Shown: in pieces, positions 12,600 to 23,818 of the stretch | Position numbering within the stretch: the stretch's first letter is position 1 | Layout of the letters: the number at the start of each line of letters is the position of its first letter | NCBI GenBank assembly: GCA_963920665.1 | Contig: OY987263.1 | Coordinates: 27,082,547-27,146,546 of the forward strand | Length of the DNA: 64,000 bases | DNA from: Straminergon stramineum | Lineage: Eukaryota; Streptophyta; Bryopsida; Hypnales; Calliergonaceae | Direction: 5' to 3' | Program-made: the position numbers and the translations under genes | The notes under the pieces: generated by a model | Databases searched by the model: none | What the model was told of the DNA's origin: nothing | What the model saw: the letters and a program-made list of their open reading frames with translations, nothing else

Positions 12600-13290
12600 T
12601 GCATTTTTGAAGTTGAAATCGCATAAAGCTCTAAAAGCATCCACGCCTCACATGTTCGCCTCTGGTACTCTGACGGAAGCCGTGGTAAGGTGACCCTTCC
12701 GTCCGTCCCTCCCTCACGCTTGCTTCCTTCAGCAACTTGGTCCGCCACCTGGCCTGGTTCGGAGCCTGCCAGCCAGCCCTGGATCGGAGCCAACCCTGGG
12801 AGCCCTTTCGTGCGCTAGACTACAACCACCGGACGGACGGACCTTGCGTGACGGAACCCAAGCGAACAGCGTCCCTTGGAGAATCCCAATACACAACAAC
12901 CAGAAACAGCAAGCAAATCCTCCCTCATTCGATCTCCACTACAATCCATCTCTCGCCAATTCAATGCCAAATTGCTTTCACATTCCGCAACTAGTGGAGA
13001 ACTTCGTCGAACCCACCCCGGGATCGGTTTCCGTTTCATCTTTCTCTTGGTGGGTTTTCGGGGTTGCAGAGGGAGCAGCGATTTTTGTTTTCTCGGGACG
13101 CATTCGGGACTTCGTGGGGTCTCATCAGTATTGCATGGTTTGTGGGAGGAGTGGTTTGGGTTTGCGTCGTGGGTGTGGCGGGTGTGGGCGGGAGCTTCAG
13201 GGTGGGTTCGTCGTGGCTGTTTGAGGGTTTCGCAATTCGTCAGTGCTTGTGGTGCTGAAGGAGGGTTCGGCGACCGCGGGCGTCGGGAGG
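12600..13290 (+). promoter_or_regulatory. Promoter and 5' leader of the bHLH gene
   Basis: Base composition changes sharply near 12640 from AT-rich to GC-rich, marking the 5' region of the bHLH gene. It holds pyrimidine-rich tracts (about 12695-12735) and C-rich, CCATCTCTCGCC-like stretches typical of plant 5' leaders. If transcription starts before 12960, the first ATG is at 12964. It opens an upstream ORF of 86 codons that stops at 13224, before the main start at 13291. No clear TATA box was found. The transcription start is not determinable here. Confidence 0.45.
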
Positions 13291-15326
13291 ATGATGTCCT
13301 CACCGTCGAATACGACCAAGTGGATGTCGTATCTGGCGGAAGGGCTGCTCGCGGAGGAGGAGGTGCAGCCGTCCAACCCGTTTTTCTGGACATGTCCCGG
13401 CCAACAGCCCGTGGAGGACCACATGGAGCAAGTCGATTGCAGGTGGGATTATTATTGTTATGGCCTTCCCTTTCTTGGTTTCCTTCAGAGAGGGTTCTTG
13501 CTTCTGGGCCAGAAATGCCGGTCTCAATCGAGGAAAGATATGAATGGTTTCTGATACGACCATCGACTATAGAAATATAGAGAAAACCTAGTGATGAGTT
13601 CCTACGGAGTTGGGTCATGGGACTCACGCGTAACTATGGCGTGCTTGCATTCGGCAACATTGAATTGCAGAGGCACTGTACATGCTTTTAGCTGCCTTTG
13701 CAATCGTTCTAGTCCTACTTGCCGCTACCTTCGCCAATTTCGCTTGTAGCTGTTCAGAACGAGCAATTAGGTCCTGCTCTCGCTCGGCTGGGCGTTATAT
13801 AGATAATCTTTGTGGTTTCTTCATAAAATTTGTTATCACTGTGGTGTTTCTGTGGCACACTTTTGGGTGGAGTGCTGCTCTTGGGACTCCCTGTGTATGG
13901 AGTGACAGTACCAGAGGTGTAATTAAGCAGCACTCGTCCCCTTCGTCGCATCTTACTCTGCTTGGGATGCCTGTGCCGTCTTCAAGGGATACTAGGCATC
14001 TTTGCAATTAGTCTGAAACCCCTTGAAAAATTTCCTTTAGAAATGGTCTGAGGGATGATACCTTGAGGTGATTGTGGGTAGTTTGAGTGCTGAGATGAGC
14101 TAGGGGTATTTTTTTTCTTGAAACCAAGATGTAGTTCCGACATTCATGTCATTTCTAGCTGTTTGCCCAGAAATTATATTCGCCGGCTGATAATCCGGGT
14201 ATTCCTCCTTGTGCAGTGTTGACAATGATTGTTCGAAGGGAGAGTCGGACGTGCCTCAGAAAAGCTCTTCCAGGAAGAGGTGCGCGGTACCCTGAACTCT
14301 GTAAATAGCAAAATGATTCCGTCCTTTGGTGTGACATGCGGTATGTATTTAGTGCATTGGCATACACTTCCTGACTGTTTCTTTCCAGAATGTGGAATGA
14401 TTAGCGTCACTCAAATTGCAAATGAGACTCCAAATATGTGCCTTGGATAGTTCATGCCATGGAACAGAAACATATCAGTAGTTGCAGGTTTCTTTATGGT
14501 TTGGGTTCCAAATGCTCGCTGTCAAGACATTTCTGTTTATTGTTCGTTGGTTCCTTCTTGGAAAGGCGCCTGACCGGTTGTCCTTTTCAGGTCTCGCGAG
14601 GAGACTTGTGGTGGCGCTGGCAATAAGGCATGCCGGGAGAAGATGCGCCGTGATCGCCTCAACGACAGGTTTGTGTCATGACATGAACCATGTTTGCTGT
14701 TCTTATGGTCAGACTGAGGTATTGTGCTGTGACCCTGGTTGTTAACGCTCTGGTCTTGCTCCTCTCAGGTTCTTGGAATTGAGTGCGGCACTCGAACCTG
14801 GCCGTCCGCCCAAGACTGACAAGGCGACTATTTTGAACGACGCCGTCCGTATCTTGACTCAGCTTCGGACTGAGGCCCAAGGTCTTCAAGAGTCCAATGA
14901 TCAGCTGCGCGATGCAATCAAGGATTTGAAGGTGGAGGCCTCCTGCTTTCTTTGCTTCTGCAGTTCCGTTCCTTCTCTGTGGTCAATCTCAGGTCTTATG
15001 GGACACGCTTAGTTGCAGTACTGACCCTGCGTAATCTTGGTTTTGAACAGACTGAGAAGAATGAGCTGCGTGACGAGAAGTCTCGTCTGAAGGCTGACAA
15101 GGAAAGATTGGAGCAGCAGGTGAAGTCCATGACGAATTCTGCTGGCTACATGCCTCATCCTGCAGCTCTTCACGCAGCAGCAGCTGCTTTTGCAGCGCAG
15201 ACCCAAGCTGCAAATACGAAGGCCGCCCAAATGGGTGCTTATCCTGGCATGGCGATGTGGCAATGGATGCCCCCTGCCGCTGTGGACACTTCCCAGGATC
15301 ACGTCCTGAGGCCTCCAGTGGCGTAG
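13291..15326 (+). CDS. ILR3: Group IVc bHLH transcription factor (ILR3/bHLH105-like)
   Basis: Four coding exons, 13291-13442, 14591-14668, 14769-14931 and 15051-15326, join in phase at GT-AG introns to give 222 aa (family members about 230). The basic helix-loop-helix spans about residues 63-112. KACREKMRRDRLND supplies Glu67 and Arg71, the E-box-reading positions. A heptad-rich zipper follows to about 155 (TEKNELRDEKSRLKADKERL). The tail is a Gln/Ala-rich stretch, then YPGMAMWQWMPP and DTSQDHVLRPPVA, diagnostic of group IVc. In Arabidopsis these proteins are nuclear regulators of iron-deficiency genes and are bound through the C-terminus by BRUTUS-type E3 ligases. A similar role is inferred here. 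The N-terminus (WMSYLAEGLLAEE...NPFFW) is short and acidic, as in relatives. The start was chosen because the frame closes on the family N-terminus; ATG 13294 would also work. Confidence 0.9.
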
Positions 15327-16040
15327 AGCTTCTTTTGAGTCTGTTCTTTTCTTTTCTTTTCCCTGTTTCTTTTCCCTGCAGGGTGTTTTATCTCTCTGTT
15401 GAGGGGGTTCCTTTCCATGACCTGGTTTCCGGGATCCGGTGTCCAATTTTTGAGCCTCCACATCGAAGGAGGAGATCTGTGGCAGGAGGGCAAGTGAGTT
15501 TCAGCTATGTGCACTTTGGACTCTGCGTGTTGGTAGTTGGTCCACTCGGTCAACCGTGTGGGCATGTTTCTATCTCAGCAGACGTCTTTGTATTCCATAA
15601 ATGGACGTGGTTCAATTGAAGGATCTTGGGCATTTCTCTATGTACTGTACAGCAGTTGATTCTCCTGCCAGACTGCTGTTTCTCCGAGCTTGTTTAAGGA
15701 GCGAGCGTGAGAGAGAGTCCCCCACTAGTTGTGACTAGCTCCAGGGTTTGGTGTTTTCTTGCATCGAGACAGTCTCCCTTTCCAGATTTCAGCAGTAGGT
15801 TCAGAATTATTGCGCTTTGAAACTCCCCGAGCCCGTCTGTAGAGAGCATTGTGAGACTACTTTCTTTGTGATTCCTTGTTTCATCAATGATCATTACAAG
15901 TCAGTTTCGGAGATGTTACACCATTTGATTTGCCTCGTTCGCTAATTTCTGATGTCTTGTTGAATCTCTATATGTTCAGAATTCTTGTAATGTAGTATTT
16001 TGAGTGTAGCTCGTGTTCTCGCTGTCGCTTTTCTGTAAGT
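15327..16040 (+). other. Probable 3' UTR of the bHLH gene
   Basis: The GC-moderate composition of the gene continues past the stop, with T-rich and GT-rich stretches (for example TGTAATGTAGTATTTTGAG near 15987) typical of plant 3' ends. No standard AATAAA stands out, so the poly(A) site is a guess. ORFs on either strand here are not conserved protein and are not called. Confidence 0.4.
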
Positions 16041-19000
16041 TGCTTATGAGAAGTTGTTTTATCTCCCTTATCCGTGGAGCATAGAAGTGTTAAGCCGAAG
16101 TCATCTGCAGGTAGCTTGGGAAGGGATATACCTCTTCTTCCTCAGGGATGCTGAGGAGAATACTACAACCCATTCGTACAAGTTACGAAGTTCTGAGTAG
16201 AGAATCTCACAGTTATTAGTGTCCGGGGCATCTCTTCACACGGTGACGGATTCCGCTTCCGTCGGAAGGTGAAAGACAGCTTCCAGGAATAAGAAAAGCG
16301 GAGGAGCCATTGGTAACCCAATGGGCGACATGATAAGGTGCGGTGCCTCAGACCAAGAGCCCGGAGGCACGCTCCTGACTTTCTGCCAATTTGATGCCCT
16401 CGTTTGTCCACATTCCACAGTCCACACTGACGGTCTGACCAAAGCATGACGATTTTTCTAGCCACCAACTAATGGCTCAGTCTGGCCCATCTGAAGTAAT
16501 GAATCTACCTACATTCACCGATTTGGATGGAACTTGTGTACAGTATCCCTCTCCAATTGCACTGCCTTGCAGAATAAATGGCTTCCTGATGAGTTCAGTT
16601 GTCCACACTCCACACTGACGGCTCTCATGATGCCACAAAGGATTTTTAAAGACTACGAGCCAATAGCAGCATGCCACGTTGCAGTTCACAATTTTAGGTA
16701 TTTTAGATTTGAATTCATTGTAAGGAAATTTCCTACGTGCTTACTCTGCCTTTCTTCATCCATGGACACTCTGACACAACCGGCATTTATTTGGACGATT
16801 TCTCTGTTCTCAATTTCTGATCTTATTTTTTCATTACCTACTGTACCAAGAGACCACTCAACTGAAATTTGGAGGTAACAAAGATATTTGGAAATTTATA
16901 TTTGGATTCAAAAATTCCTTGGGTATAGAGACACACGACATCAACCTGCCACCACGTGGGGACAAATTTTTACTTTTATCCTCATTTATGTGGAAAAAGG
17001 ATCCTCTTTGCAAGTTTCAGCAGGAAGGTAAAATAAAATCGCCCCCCTATGTTAACTTACTTGGGCCCTTTCCCCAAATGGTTTGTCCACTTATGTCAAC
17101 TAATCAACCAATAAATACTCTTCTCGATATAATTTTTGCCTAAATTGTACAACTACTAATCATGAGAGCCATGGGTCTATTTTTGGTACAGCTACTGTCA
17201 ACTCTTGAAAATTATTTATGTATAGATACTTCACTTGTCTTAAAAATGCAGGTTAGGAGAATCTAGAGTTCCATCTTGACTTCTAACAAGTTGGTTCCAT
17301 CAAGAAGAGTCGTAGAGTAGAACTTTTCTCATGTGAACTTCTTTGAGGCCAAAGTGATGGGGTATTGATTTTCTAGTCCCGCATTACTAGGCCCAATTCT
17401 AGACTACATTCCAGAAGTTCTAGAAGTTCTTTGAGATTCTTGAATATATGGACCTAAGTCTAGTCTAGGGCTATTGCTATAGAGAAGTTCTATTCTACTT
17501 TTTTCTTTTTTATGATGGGAGCCATGGTTAGATGTTGGTTGATTTTAGGTGTTGTCTACTTGATACCTAATTGCCAAATTTGTAAGTTTTTTTTGTTTTC
17601 TTAAATGAAATAATAATTGTAAGTGAGTTTTAGTCCTTTTCTAGCAAAGACATCATTCATGATATTTTTAGTCATATTCAATTCAACTTATTCCTCCCAT
17701 AAATAAATACTACCATATTGGTCTAGTCATGGTTGTAGGGGCTAAATATTGCTAGAATTTCAATAAATTTTTGGGTTTACCTCTAAGGCTTTTGGAATTT
17801 ACACAAGGGAAGTGCACCTAAAATTATTGAAACAACAAGCATTCTTGTATGGTTCCTACTTTAAACATTGTCTAATTTCTTGTTGGATCTTGTTGGAAGT
17901 GAAAAAAAATACCAAATTTTATGAGTTTTCAAAGCATCCAAGATGAAAATAACAAAGATTGTTCATGTAGGACCCTTTAGTAGTAGTCCCTTGATTCTTC
18001 TAAGGAAGGCCAAAATTGGGGATCCAAATTGACCTTGAGTTTAAACATAAGAACTATTATTTTTATTTCATATTTCTAATTTATATTTGGATTCAGAGAT
18101 TTCAAATTTCAGAAATGAGATTCCCAAGTGCAAAATTCAAAGTTCAAAATAGGGGGTAGATTTTTACATCTATCTCCTTGCACATAGCCATAGGAGAGGA
18201 GGGGAGTTTTTTCACTTCCCACCCTACCTAGCTTGAAAAAAGTTCATAGGACCAATATAACATAATCAAGCCCTAAGAACCTAGACTCTTGTAAATAGAG
18301 TCTATGCATTTTTTTAAATAATTTGTAAGTGTTGGTAGAAAAAGATTACAATTTGGTTGTTACCTTGTCTTCATTCTATGGCACTAGATATCTCCCACAC
18401 TCTCTACCAAAAGGTTAAATATTCAATTATTTTTGTATATTGAATAGTCAACTAGTAAGTCAATCTATAGGGAAAATTGAACTTAGTTGTGAGGTCCATT
18501 GTGTAAAGAAGTTGACAAAACTAAGAAAATATAAAAGTGAAAACCATACGGGAAACAAAAATAGTTAGGCCTTGCAATCACTAGGAAAATATATAAGTGA
18601 TTTCAATGTAGTTGAATAATACTTTGGTTTAAACTATCTTGGATTGTAGGGATTTAAATGACACCCAAGCTTCATTGCAAAATATTGTTATATAAAGAGG
18701 AAAATGCTAGTCTATGTTGTCATATATTTCCATGAGTAATTGTTGCAAGTCATTAGAGTTTGTAATGAGGTGTCCAAAGTAACCAAAGAAATACATGAAA
18801 AATTCAAAATGGATAGCCCTTAACCACATTCTTGGAGCCATCCTAACAAAATTAAAAATTATCTAGAAAATGCTAAAGTTGTAGGCCCTCAAGTAGTAAT
18901 GTAGTATCTAAGGTATCACATGCCTTGGTCTTCTAGTTAGACAAGCAAAGGACACTTAGGGACACTTTACATCTAGAAGCAAGGGCAATTCCCCTTGAGG

Positions 19001-19888
19001 CTACTCACACAAAATTTCTGCCCTTTTTAGACTAAAGGCCGTCCTTGACTACTCGATAGAATAAGATTATAATGTACGCCAATTCTCCCATATGTAAAGG
19101 CCTTGAGGCCAAGAAGCTGGGCTGATTCAAGAAAAAAGAGAAAAAAGAGAAAAAAAAAAGGTTTGAAATTTGTAGGGCCACTTTATGGCTTCACACCAGG
19201 CGAATTCCCCTTCAGACCAATGGTACAACACTCTACGGATTTGATTTGTTGAAAAAATAATAATTTTTCATGAAAAATATTTTTTAAATTGAAATCTGAC
19301 ATTGGCCCGAAGGCCAAGAATGGGCCTCCTATTTTTGGTGCACCCAATTCAACAAGCTTTGATCATGTTAGACCATATCTTTTTTAAATAAAAATTTAAT
19401 TCCCCCAAATTGCCCTTGCCTCTGGGTCGAAAAGGGTTAAAGGTTTGGGACGGATTTCAACCTTTTGTCCAATCATAAGTGAGAATTTTGGGCCTCTAAC
19501 AAAACAAATCGGCCTAGCCTCTAGGTGTATGACGTCCCTTAGAGAGTATATTCTTCATATACACCAACCATATCAATAGTTGGAATTAATTCTTTTGGTG
19601 TAGTATCTTATTTTTTTAATTTTTGAATCAAACGGATGAAAAACACTACCATAACATGCACTATGGGGCTGGACTTAGTGAGGGAAACAATAAGTTAGGT
19701 AATTTCTAGTTGCCTTTTTCTCTTTTTGAATAACATGTTGTGTGCTAATTTTTTGAAATTGAAAATTGAAAATAGGAAGTGCCACTTCTTCTTGTGCGGT
19801 ACATTCTACAAGACACATGTACAACACAAGAATCTTTGGGACAACAATAGGCATGTCTAGAGTTATGTCTGTCATAGGCTAAGTTACC
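16041..19888. other. Intergenic; GC-richer until about 16690, then AT-rich
   Basis: 16150-16690 keeps elevated GC and contains a partial direct duplication: TTGTCCACATTCCACAGTCC near 16404 and a related TTGTCCACACTCCACACTGA near 16599, each followed by a CATGA...GATTTTT segment. A 101-codon ORF on the minus strand (16163-16468) has no recognisable family and is not called. From 16690 to 19888 the DNA is AT-rich. I see only fragments resembling old repeats (GGCCTTGAGGCCAAGAA near 19100, GGCCCGAAGGCCAAGAA near 19304) and no gene. Confidence 0.4.
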
Positions 19889-20117
19889 TTAATCCTTGAA
19901 CGTCAAGCTAGTGACTATGGAAATCAACCATTTTGGAACCATGTGACATCATCTACTTAAAAAAACAAAAATACTCATTGGAAGTCAACCTACTATAGAA
20001 GATCTCCCCCCTTTCCACCTCTAATTTCGAGGATGAATAGTTGCACTTTTGTCCTACACATGAGAATTACATGTCATTCATCGGAAGAAAATGTCCACCT
20101 CGTCATTGAGGGGTTAA
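19889..20117. mobile_element. Short TTAA-ended MITE, family C copy 2
   Basis: This 229-bp copy begins TTAATCCTTGAACGTCAAG and ends CGTCATTGAGGGGTTAA, imperfect terminal inverted repeats. Interior blocks are shared with 12345-12568 and 24830-25060 (TGTGACATCATCTACTT, GAGGATGAATAGTTGCACTT). No ORF. Confidence 0.7.
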
Positions 20118-20128
20118 GTACTCATAGT

Positions 20129-20624
20129 ACATAAGCAATTCCATCATAGAAAATAGAAGATGCAAAAACAATATGTTGCGTAAGGGAGGCAACCCATTCT
20201 TGATCATTGCCCCCTTTTGGCAATATAGATTGCTCTCTTTTTGTGCAAGAGGGGATGACAGTGATTAATTACAACACAATTCCCCATACAATTGTCGCAC
20301 ATTGTCATTGTTATACAACACTCTCAATTCTTGGGTGGATTTTGCAAACAACCCTTGTGGGAAACATGAAGGTCTACATAACCAGAGTGGGAGGAACGGA
20401 ATCTTCCACTCAAAAATTCATAATAATTATGTTTTATGAAATAAAAATCTCAGAAATTATAAAAACCTTCTTAACTCTATTTCTGCACACTGGAAAAATT
20501 TTCCCCCAAAAAACTTGCCCTCGAGATAAGTGTAACCGCTTAAGTGGTTGGAAATGGGTTGCCTCCCTTACATAAGCAGTTCCATCATAGAAAATAGAAG
20601 ATGCAAAAATAAAACGCTGCATAA
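20129..20624. repeat. 55-bp direct repeat flanking a TIR element
   Basis: A 55-bp sequence starting ACATAAGCAATTCCATCATA at 20129-20183 recurs at 20570-20624 with about six or seven mismatches. The two copies bracket the TIR element at 20180-20571, overlapping its ends by a few bases. A duplication this long is unlike any transposase target duplication. It suggests insertion into a tandem array, or a segmental duplication after insertion. Confidence 0.75.
20180..20571. mobile_element. Non-autonomous TIR element, family G copy 1
   Basis: Perfect 19-bp terminal inverted repeats, GTAAGGGAGGCAACCCATT at 20180-20198 and its complement at 20553-20571, bound a 392-bp element homologous to 38706-39106. 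The ORF inside it (20207-20575) is frameshifted in the other copy and is not a gene. The transposase superfamily is uncertain. No short target duplication is visible beside this copy. Confidence 0.82.
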
Positions 20625-21050
20625 ATTAGCATTGATCCCTCTACAGAATTAGTTCTCTCGGCTTGCTGAAACTACTCTAATATACTCTCCTGTCCCTCTC
20701 TCTCTCTCTCCCATTTAATTAGTGTGGTATGCATTTTAGTATATTTTTTTCTTCTCTTGATACACTCGGTTCCGCTTTCAAAATAAAATTAAAAAGATGA
20801 TCACAGTGCAGATGCTGCAGACCAAGATGGGGATTCCACCGATGTCTGTAGAAAATAAAATATCTTACTGCTTTTAGTGCCCACATGCCTGAAATCTTCA
20901 ACATACGAAGATTCACTGGGTCTGATTCAACTGAGCTCCTGGTTAGACCTTTTTATTTGCCAAAATGTATACATTCATCCCCCCAAAGGAACAATTTCAT
21001 CACAAGATGAATGTCACTTTTACATTTTTCATTGTTTTATCCCTAATAAT

Positions 21051-21187
21051 GAATAACGATCCTCGCTTTTACTTTTTCTTCTAAGATTAATGTAAAAGTA
21101 TAATACTAATAAATAATGAGATATGAATAAAGATCCTAGCTTTTACTTTCTCCCCTAAGATTAATGTAAAAGTATGATATTAAAGAC
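21051..21187 (+). repeat. Tandem duplication (74-bp period) upstream of a small ORF
   Basis: Two units contain GATCCTCGCTTTTACTTT (from 21058) and GATCCTAGCTTTTACTTT (from 21132), each followed by TAAGATTAATGTAAAAGTAT. Within each, CTTTTAC and GTAAAAG can pair. The array ends immediately before the TATA-like box at 21189-21198. Confidence 0.75.
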
Positions 21188-21188
21188 A

Positions 21189-21198
21189 CTATATAAAC
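21189..21198 (+). promoter_or_regulatory. TATA-like box (CTATATAAAC)
   Basis: CTATATAAAC matches the plant TATA consensus. It is about 265 bp upstream of the ATG at 21464, with a pyrimidine-rich CTTCTTCTTTGTG stretch between them that could be a leader. AT-rich DNA yields such strings by chance, so this is suggestive only. Confidence 0.4.
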
Positions 21199-21463
21199 AA
21201 ACAACATACAACTAATTTTTTTTCACACATTGATTTGAAAGGCTTAACATCATTCTTTCATCTTCTTCTTTGTGTACTTCTTCAACTTGTACATTTCAAT
21301 TATCCCTTGCAATTAAAACCATTTTACATTGTTCCAAGGGAAAATCATTCTTATCTATTTCTACTAGTACAAACACATTTTCAATCATTGAAATAAGTCA
21401 CACATTATTGCAAGTTTTCTCAATACATCAACTAAGTTTGCATTAACAATAGAATCAACAACA

Positions 21464-21847
21464 ATGGGGGTCAATATGAAAGCAAAAAAGTCGTCGGTGG
21501 TTGGACTCAAGAAACCATTCATGGTGAGGAAGGCCACGGCTCCAAAATCCAACTTAGTAGGAATTACAAAATCATCTCAAACATCAAATTATTGCGGTAG
21601 ACCCCTTGTTGTGAGGGGAAAGCATTATAACTTTGAAGCCATGGTTGTGAACATTCAAGACCTTGTAGCAAAAGCCAAGGTAGCTAAAGCCGAGGTAGCT
21701 AAAAAAGAAGCTCTTAATATCCAACCAAAATTTAAAGATGAACAATACTTATTCCCAAGGATTGTAGACTTTGTAGAATTTTGTCATATGCATCAACAAG
21801 AACTTGATGTTGCTCTTGAAGAGGACAAAATTGAAAACACCTTGTAA
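21464..21847 (+). CDS. Hypothetical basic protein, 127 aa, possible lineage-specific gene
   Basis: This is a single open frame of 127 codons in otherwise stop-rich AT-rich DNA. The ATG lies in a strong plant context (ACAACAATGGGG: A at -3, G at +4). A TATA-like box and a duplicated upstream segment precede it. The N-terminus is Lys-rich (MKAKKS...KKPFMVRKATAPK). The middle has a repetitive amphipathic run (VAKAKVAKAEVAKKEA, about residues 67-82) that could form a helix. The C-terminus is acidic (ELDVALEEDKIEN). I see no signal peptide, membrane segment or known domain and do not recognise the family. It could instead be a remnant of a retroelement gag-like ORF or a chance ORF. Confidence 0.4.
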   Translation: MGVNMKAKKSSVVGLKKPFMVRKATAPKSNLVGITKSSQTSNYCGRPLVVRGKHYNFEAMVVNIQDLVAKAKVAKAEVAKKEALNIQPKFKDEQYLFPRIVDFVEFCHMHQQELDVALEEDKIENTL

Positions 21848-23818
21848 CTATTTCACATGTCTCTAGTGAAGATCCATCATAGATAAGTAGTTAAATTTCT
21901 AAACATCTACCAAGGTCAAATGAAAACCACAACATGAAAACTAGACTTGGAATTCAAGAATGTCTCTATTGTATACAAAAAATCATATCAATCAAAAAAT
22001 AGATTAGAATAGTCTAAAGTATATAGCAAAGGAGAGGTTAAGTTGAAAAACAAATAGTGAACAAACATTTGAATTCAAAAATATTTCTAGGATGGAAATT
22101 TTTAAAGTAAAATCCTCTGTGATTTGGATTTGGCAAACAAGCTTGTAATAATTATGATATTTCAATGACCATGTTATTTTTTCAATTGAAGTGGAAACTA
22201 AATTTGATAAGTTTCATCTTGAAGGCCATAATTATAGTATCAGACATAGGGCCTTTTGTTTAAAATATTTGATGTAACATACTAGACAGAATGTATTGAA
22301 GCCCTGAGTGTATAAAATTTGTTCGTTTTGTTTTTGGAATTTTGTTAAAACCTTGAGTATAGAAGATTGATCAAGGAAGATCCAATATGTTGTTATATTT
22401 TTTACCTCCGACTCTTGATTTTCAGTTGCTCCGCCTTGTCCCTTTTGTTGTTTCTTGATTTTTTGAGCTCTTCTTTTACTTGTATTTTTCCTCCTTTGAA
22501 AACACACAATGAATTTTTTCAACAAAATCATCATAATAATAATACATTGATCAATGGTTGGGGCTTTAGTTTGGATCAATATTGATCAAGCTTTTCTTTT
22601 CTTTTTTTAAAATTATTTTTAGGAGAATGTGTTTCATATTATTAGCTTTCTAGCGCACCAATTAGTGTCCATTTTGAGAAAAGCAATTGTAGAATTATGA
22701 GTTGAAATATCTTTCTAGTCTCATTATGTGGAGCTAAAATTATATTTTATTTTGATCAATATTTAAAATCCATCATGGAATAGTTGGATATTTAAAAAAA
22801 TAATAATAAGCCACAATTTAATGGGTGATGTTTTGAAATTTTGAAAATACTAAAAAACAATGAAAAGTAGTGCATTGCAACAGAAAAATTAGTACTCCAT
22901 ACTATACAAATGTTGTAGTTCCATTGTCAAAATATTATGTGGTTAATATATTTGGGTTGGTTGTTGAGGCACAATAAGTTACAATCTATCTACTCCAAAA
23001 ATTGATACATTCTATTTACATGTAATGTGCTTCAAAACATAACAAATTGAAGATCACATTTAGGCACACACAAATTCGCCAAAATAATGGATTAACACAT
23101 GGCAAAGTAGGCCTAGTTTTCAAGAATAACCACATGCAAGGATCCATTGAATTGTATCAATGATTTGGTAGATATTGACTTACATTTGTATGTATACTTA
23201 ATTAGTTGTATTGCGTGATCTAGCTTTCTTCGTCATTATACAACCTAACCTCAATGTAAACAAGTGAGAGCCATTCAATAGCCATGAGATCTCAAAATAC
23301 TCACCAAAAAAAAAGAAACTTTAAGTTTATTGTTACAACTTTCTACCACTCATAAGATACTTAATGCTATTATGCACTTATGCAAGGGCCATTGTTTGAA
23401 CTCCAACATTAAACATCAATTCCATTTAATTGGTGGTATTCAACATGACATTTTGACATCTACATGTGTTGAGTGTAACATTATTCAATGTATATAAATA
23501 TGCAAATTGCATTTCATCCATAACATTGTACATTGCTCAATTAGGATTTCTACCCCAATCTCCTTCCCATCTACCTTATAAATCATTAATTTCCTTCCTT
23601 TCATAATTGTCCACCTCACTATTTTAACCCTAAATGTTGAGAAGGATCAAAAGTGTCCAATGAATAATTTTCACAGTTACTTATTGTAGAAATGAACAAT
23701 GCACCCATAAGAACATTCATCTAGGGATTTGATCATTTTAGGTCGACTATTGCATCCCTCCAAGGTTAATGAAATTGCACCAATTTGATGAAATTATGAA
23801 CTTTAACTTGTGCTTTTC
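21848..23818. other. AT-rich intergenic DNA, nothing recognised
   Basis: No gene or clear repeat boundary was found. The 115-codon minus-strand ORF at 22232-22579 is a Lys/Gln-rich, low-complexity frame without recognisable domains and is not called. Confidence 0.45.

Noticed and set aside
12876..13580. 234-codon frame on + overlapping the bHLH first exon
   Set aside because: It runs through the leader, exon 1 and intron 1 in a different frame from the conserved protein, and has no family resemblance.
12815..13627. 270-codon ORF on the minus strand opposite the bHLH leader and first exon
   Set aside because: It is Pro/Arg/Thr-rich with no domain and lies antisense to a supported exon and GC-rich leader. 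It is best explained as a composition-driven shadow.
13682..14011. 109-codon ORF with a hydrophobic N-terminus inside bHLH intron 1
   Set aside because: It is within a well-supported intron, no splice joins it in phase to the bHLH frame, and it looks like GC-rich intron sequence.
15009..15461. 150-codon minus-strand ORF
   Set aside because: It lies antisense to bHLH exon 4, whose + frame encodes the diagnostic conserved tail.
20207..20575. 122-codon ORF
   Set aside because: It lies wholly within a TIR element, and its frame is broken in the second copy at 38706-39106.
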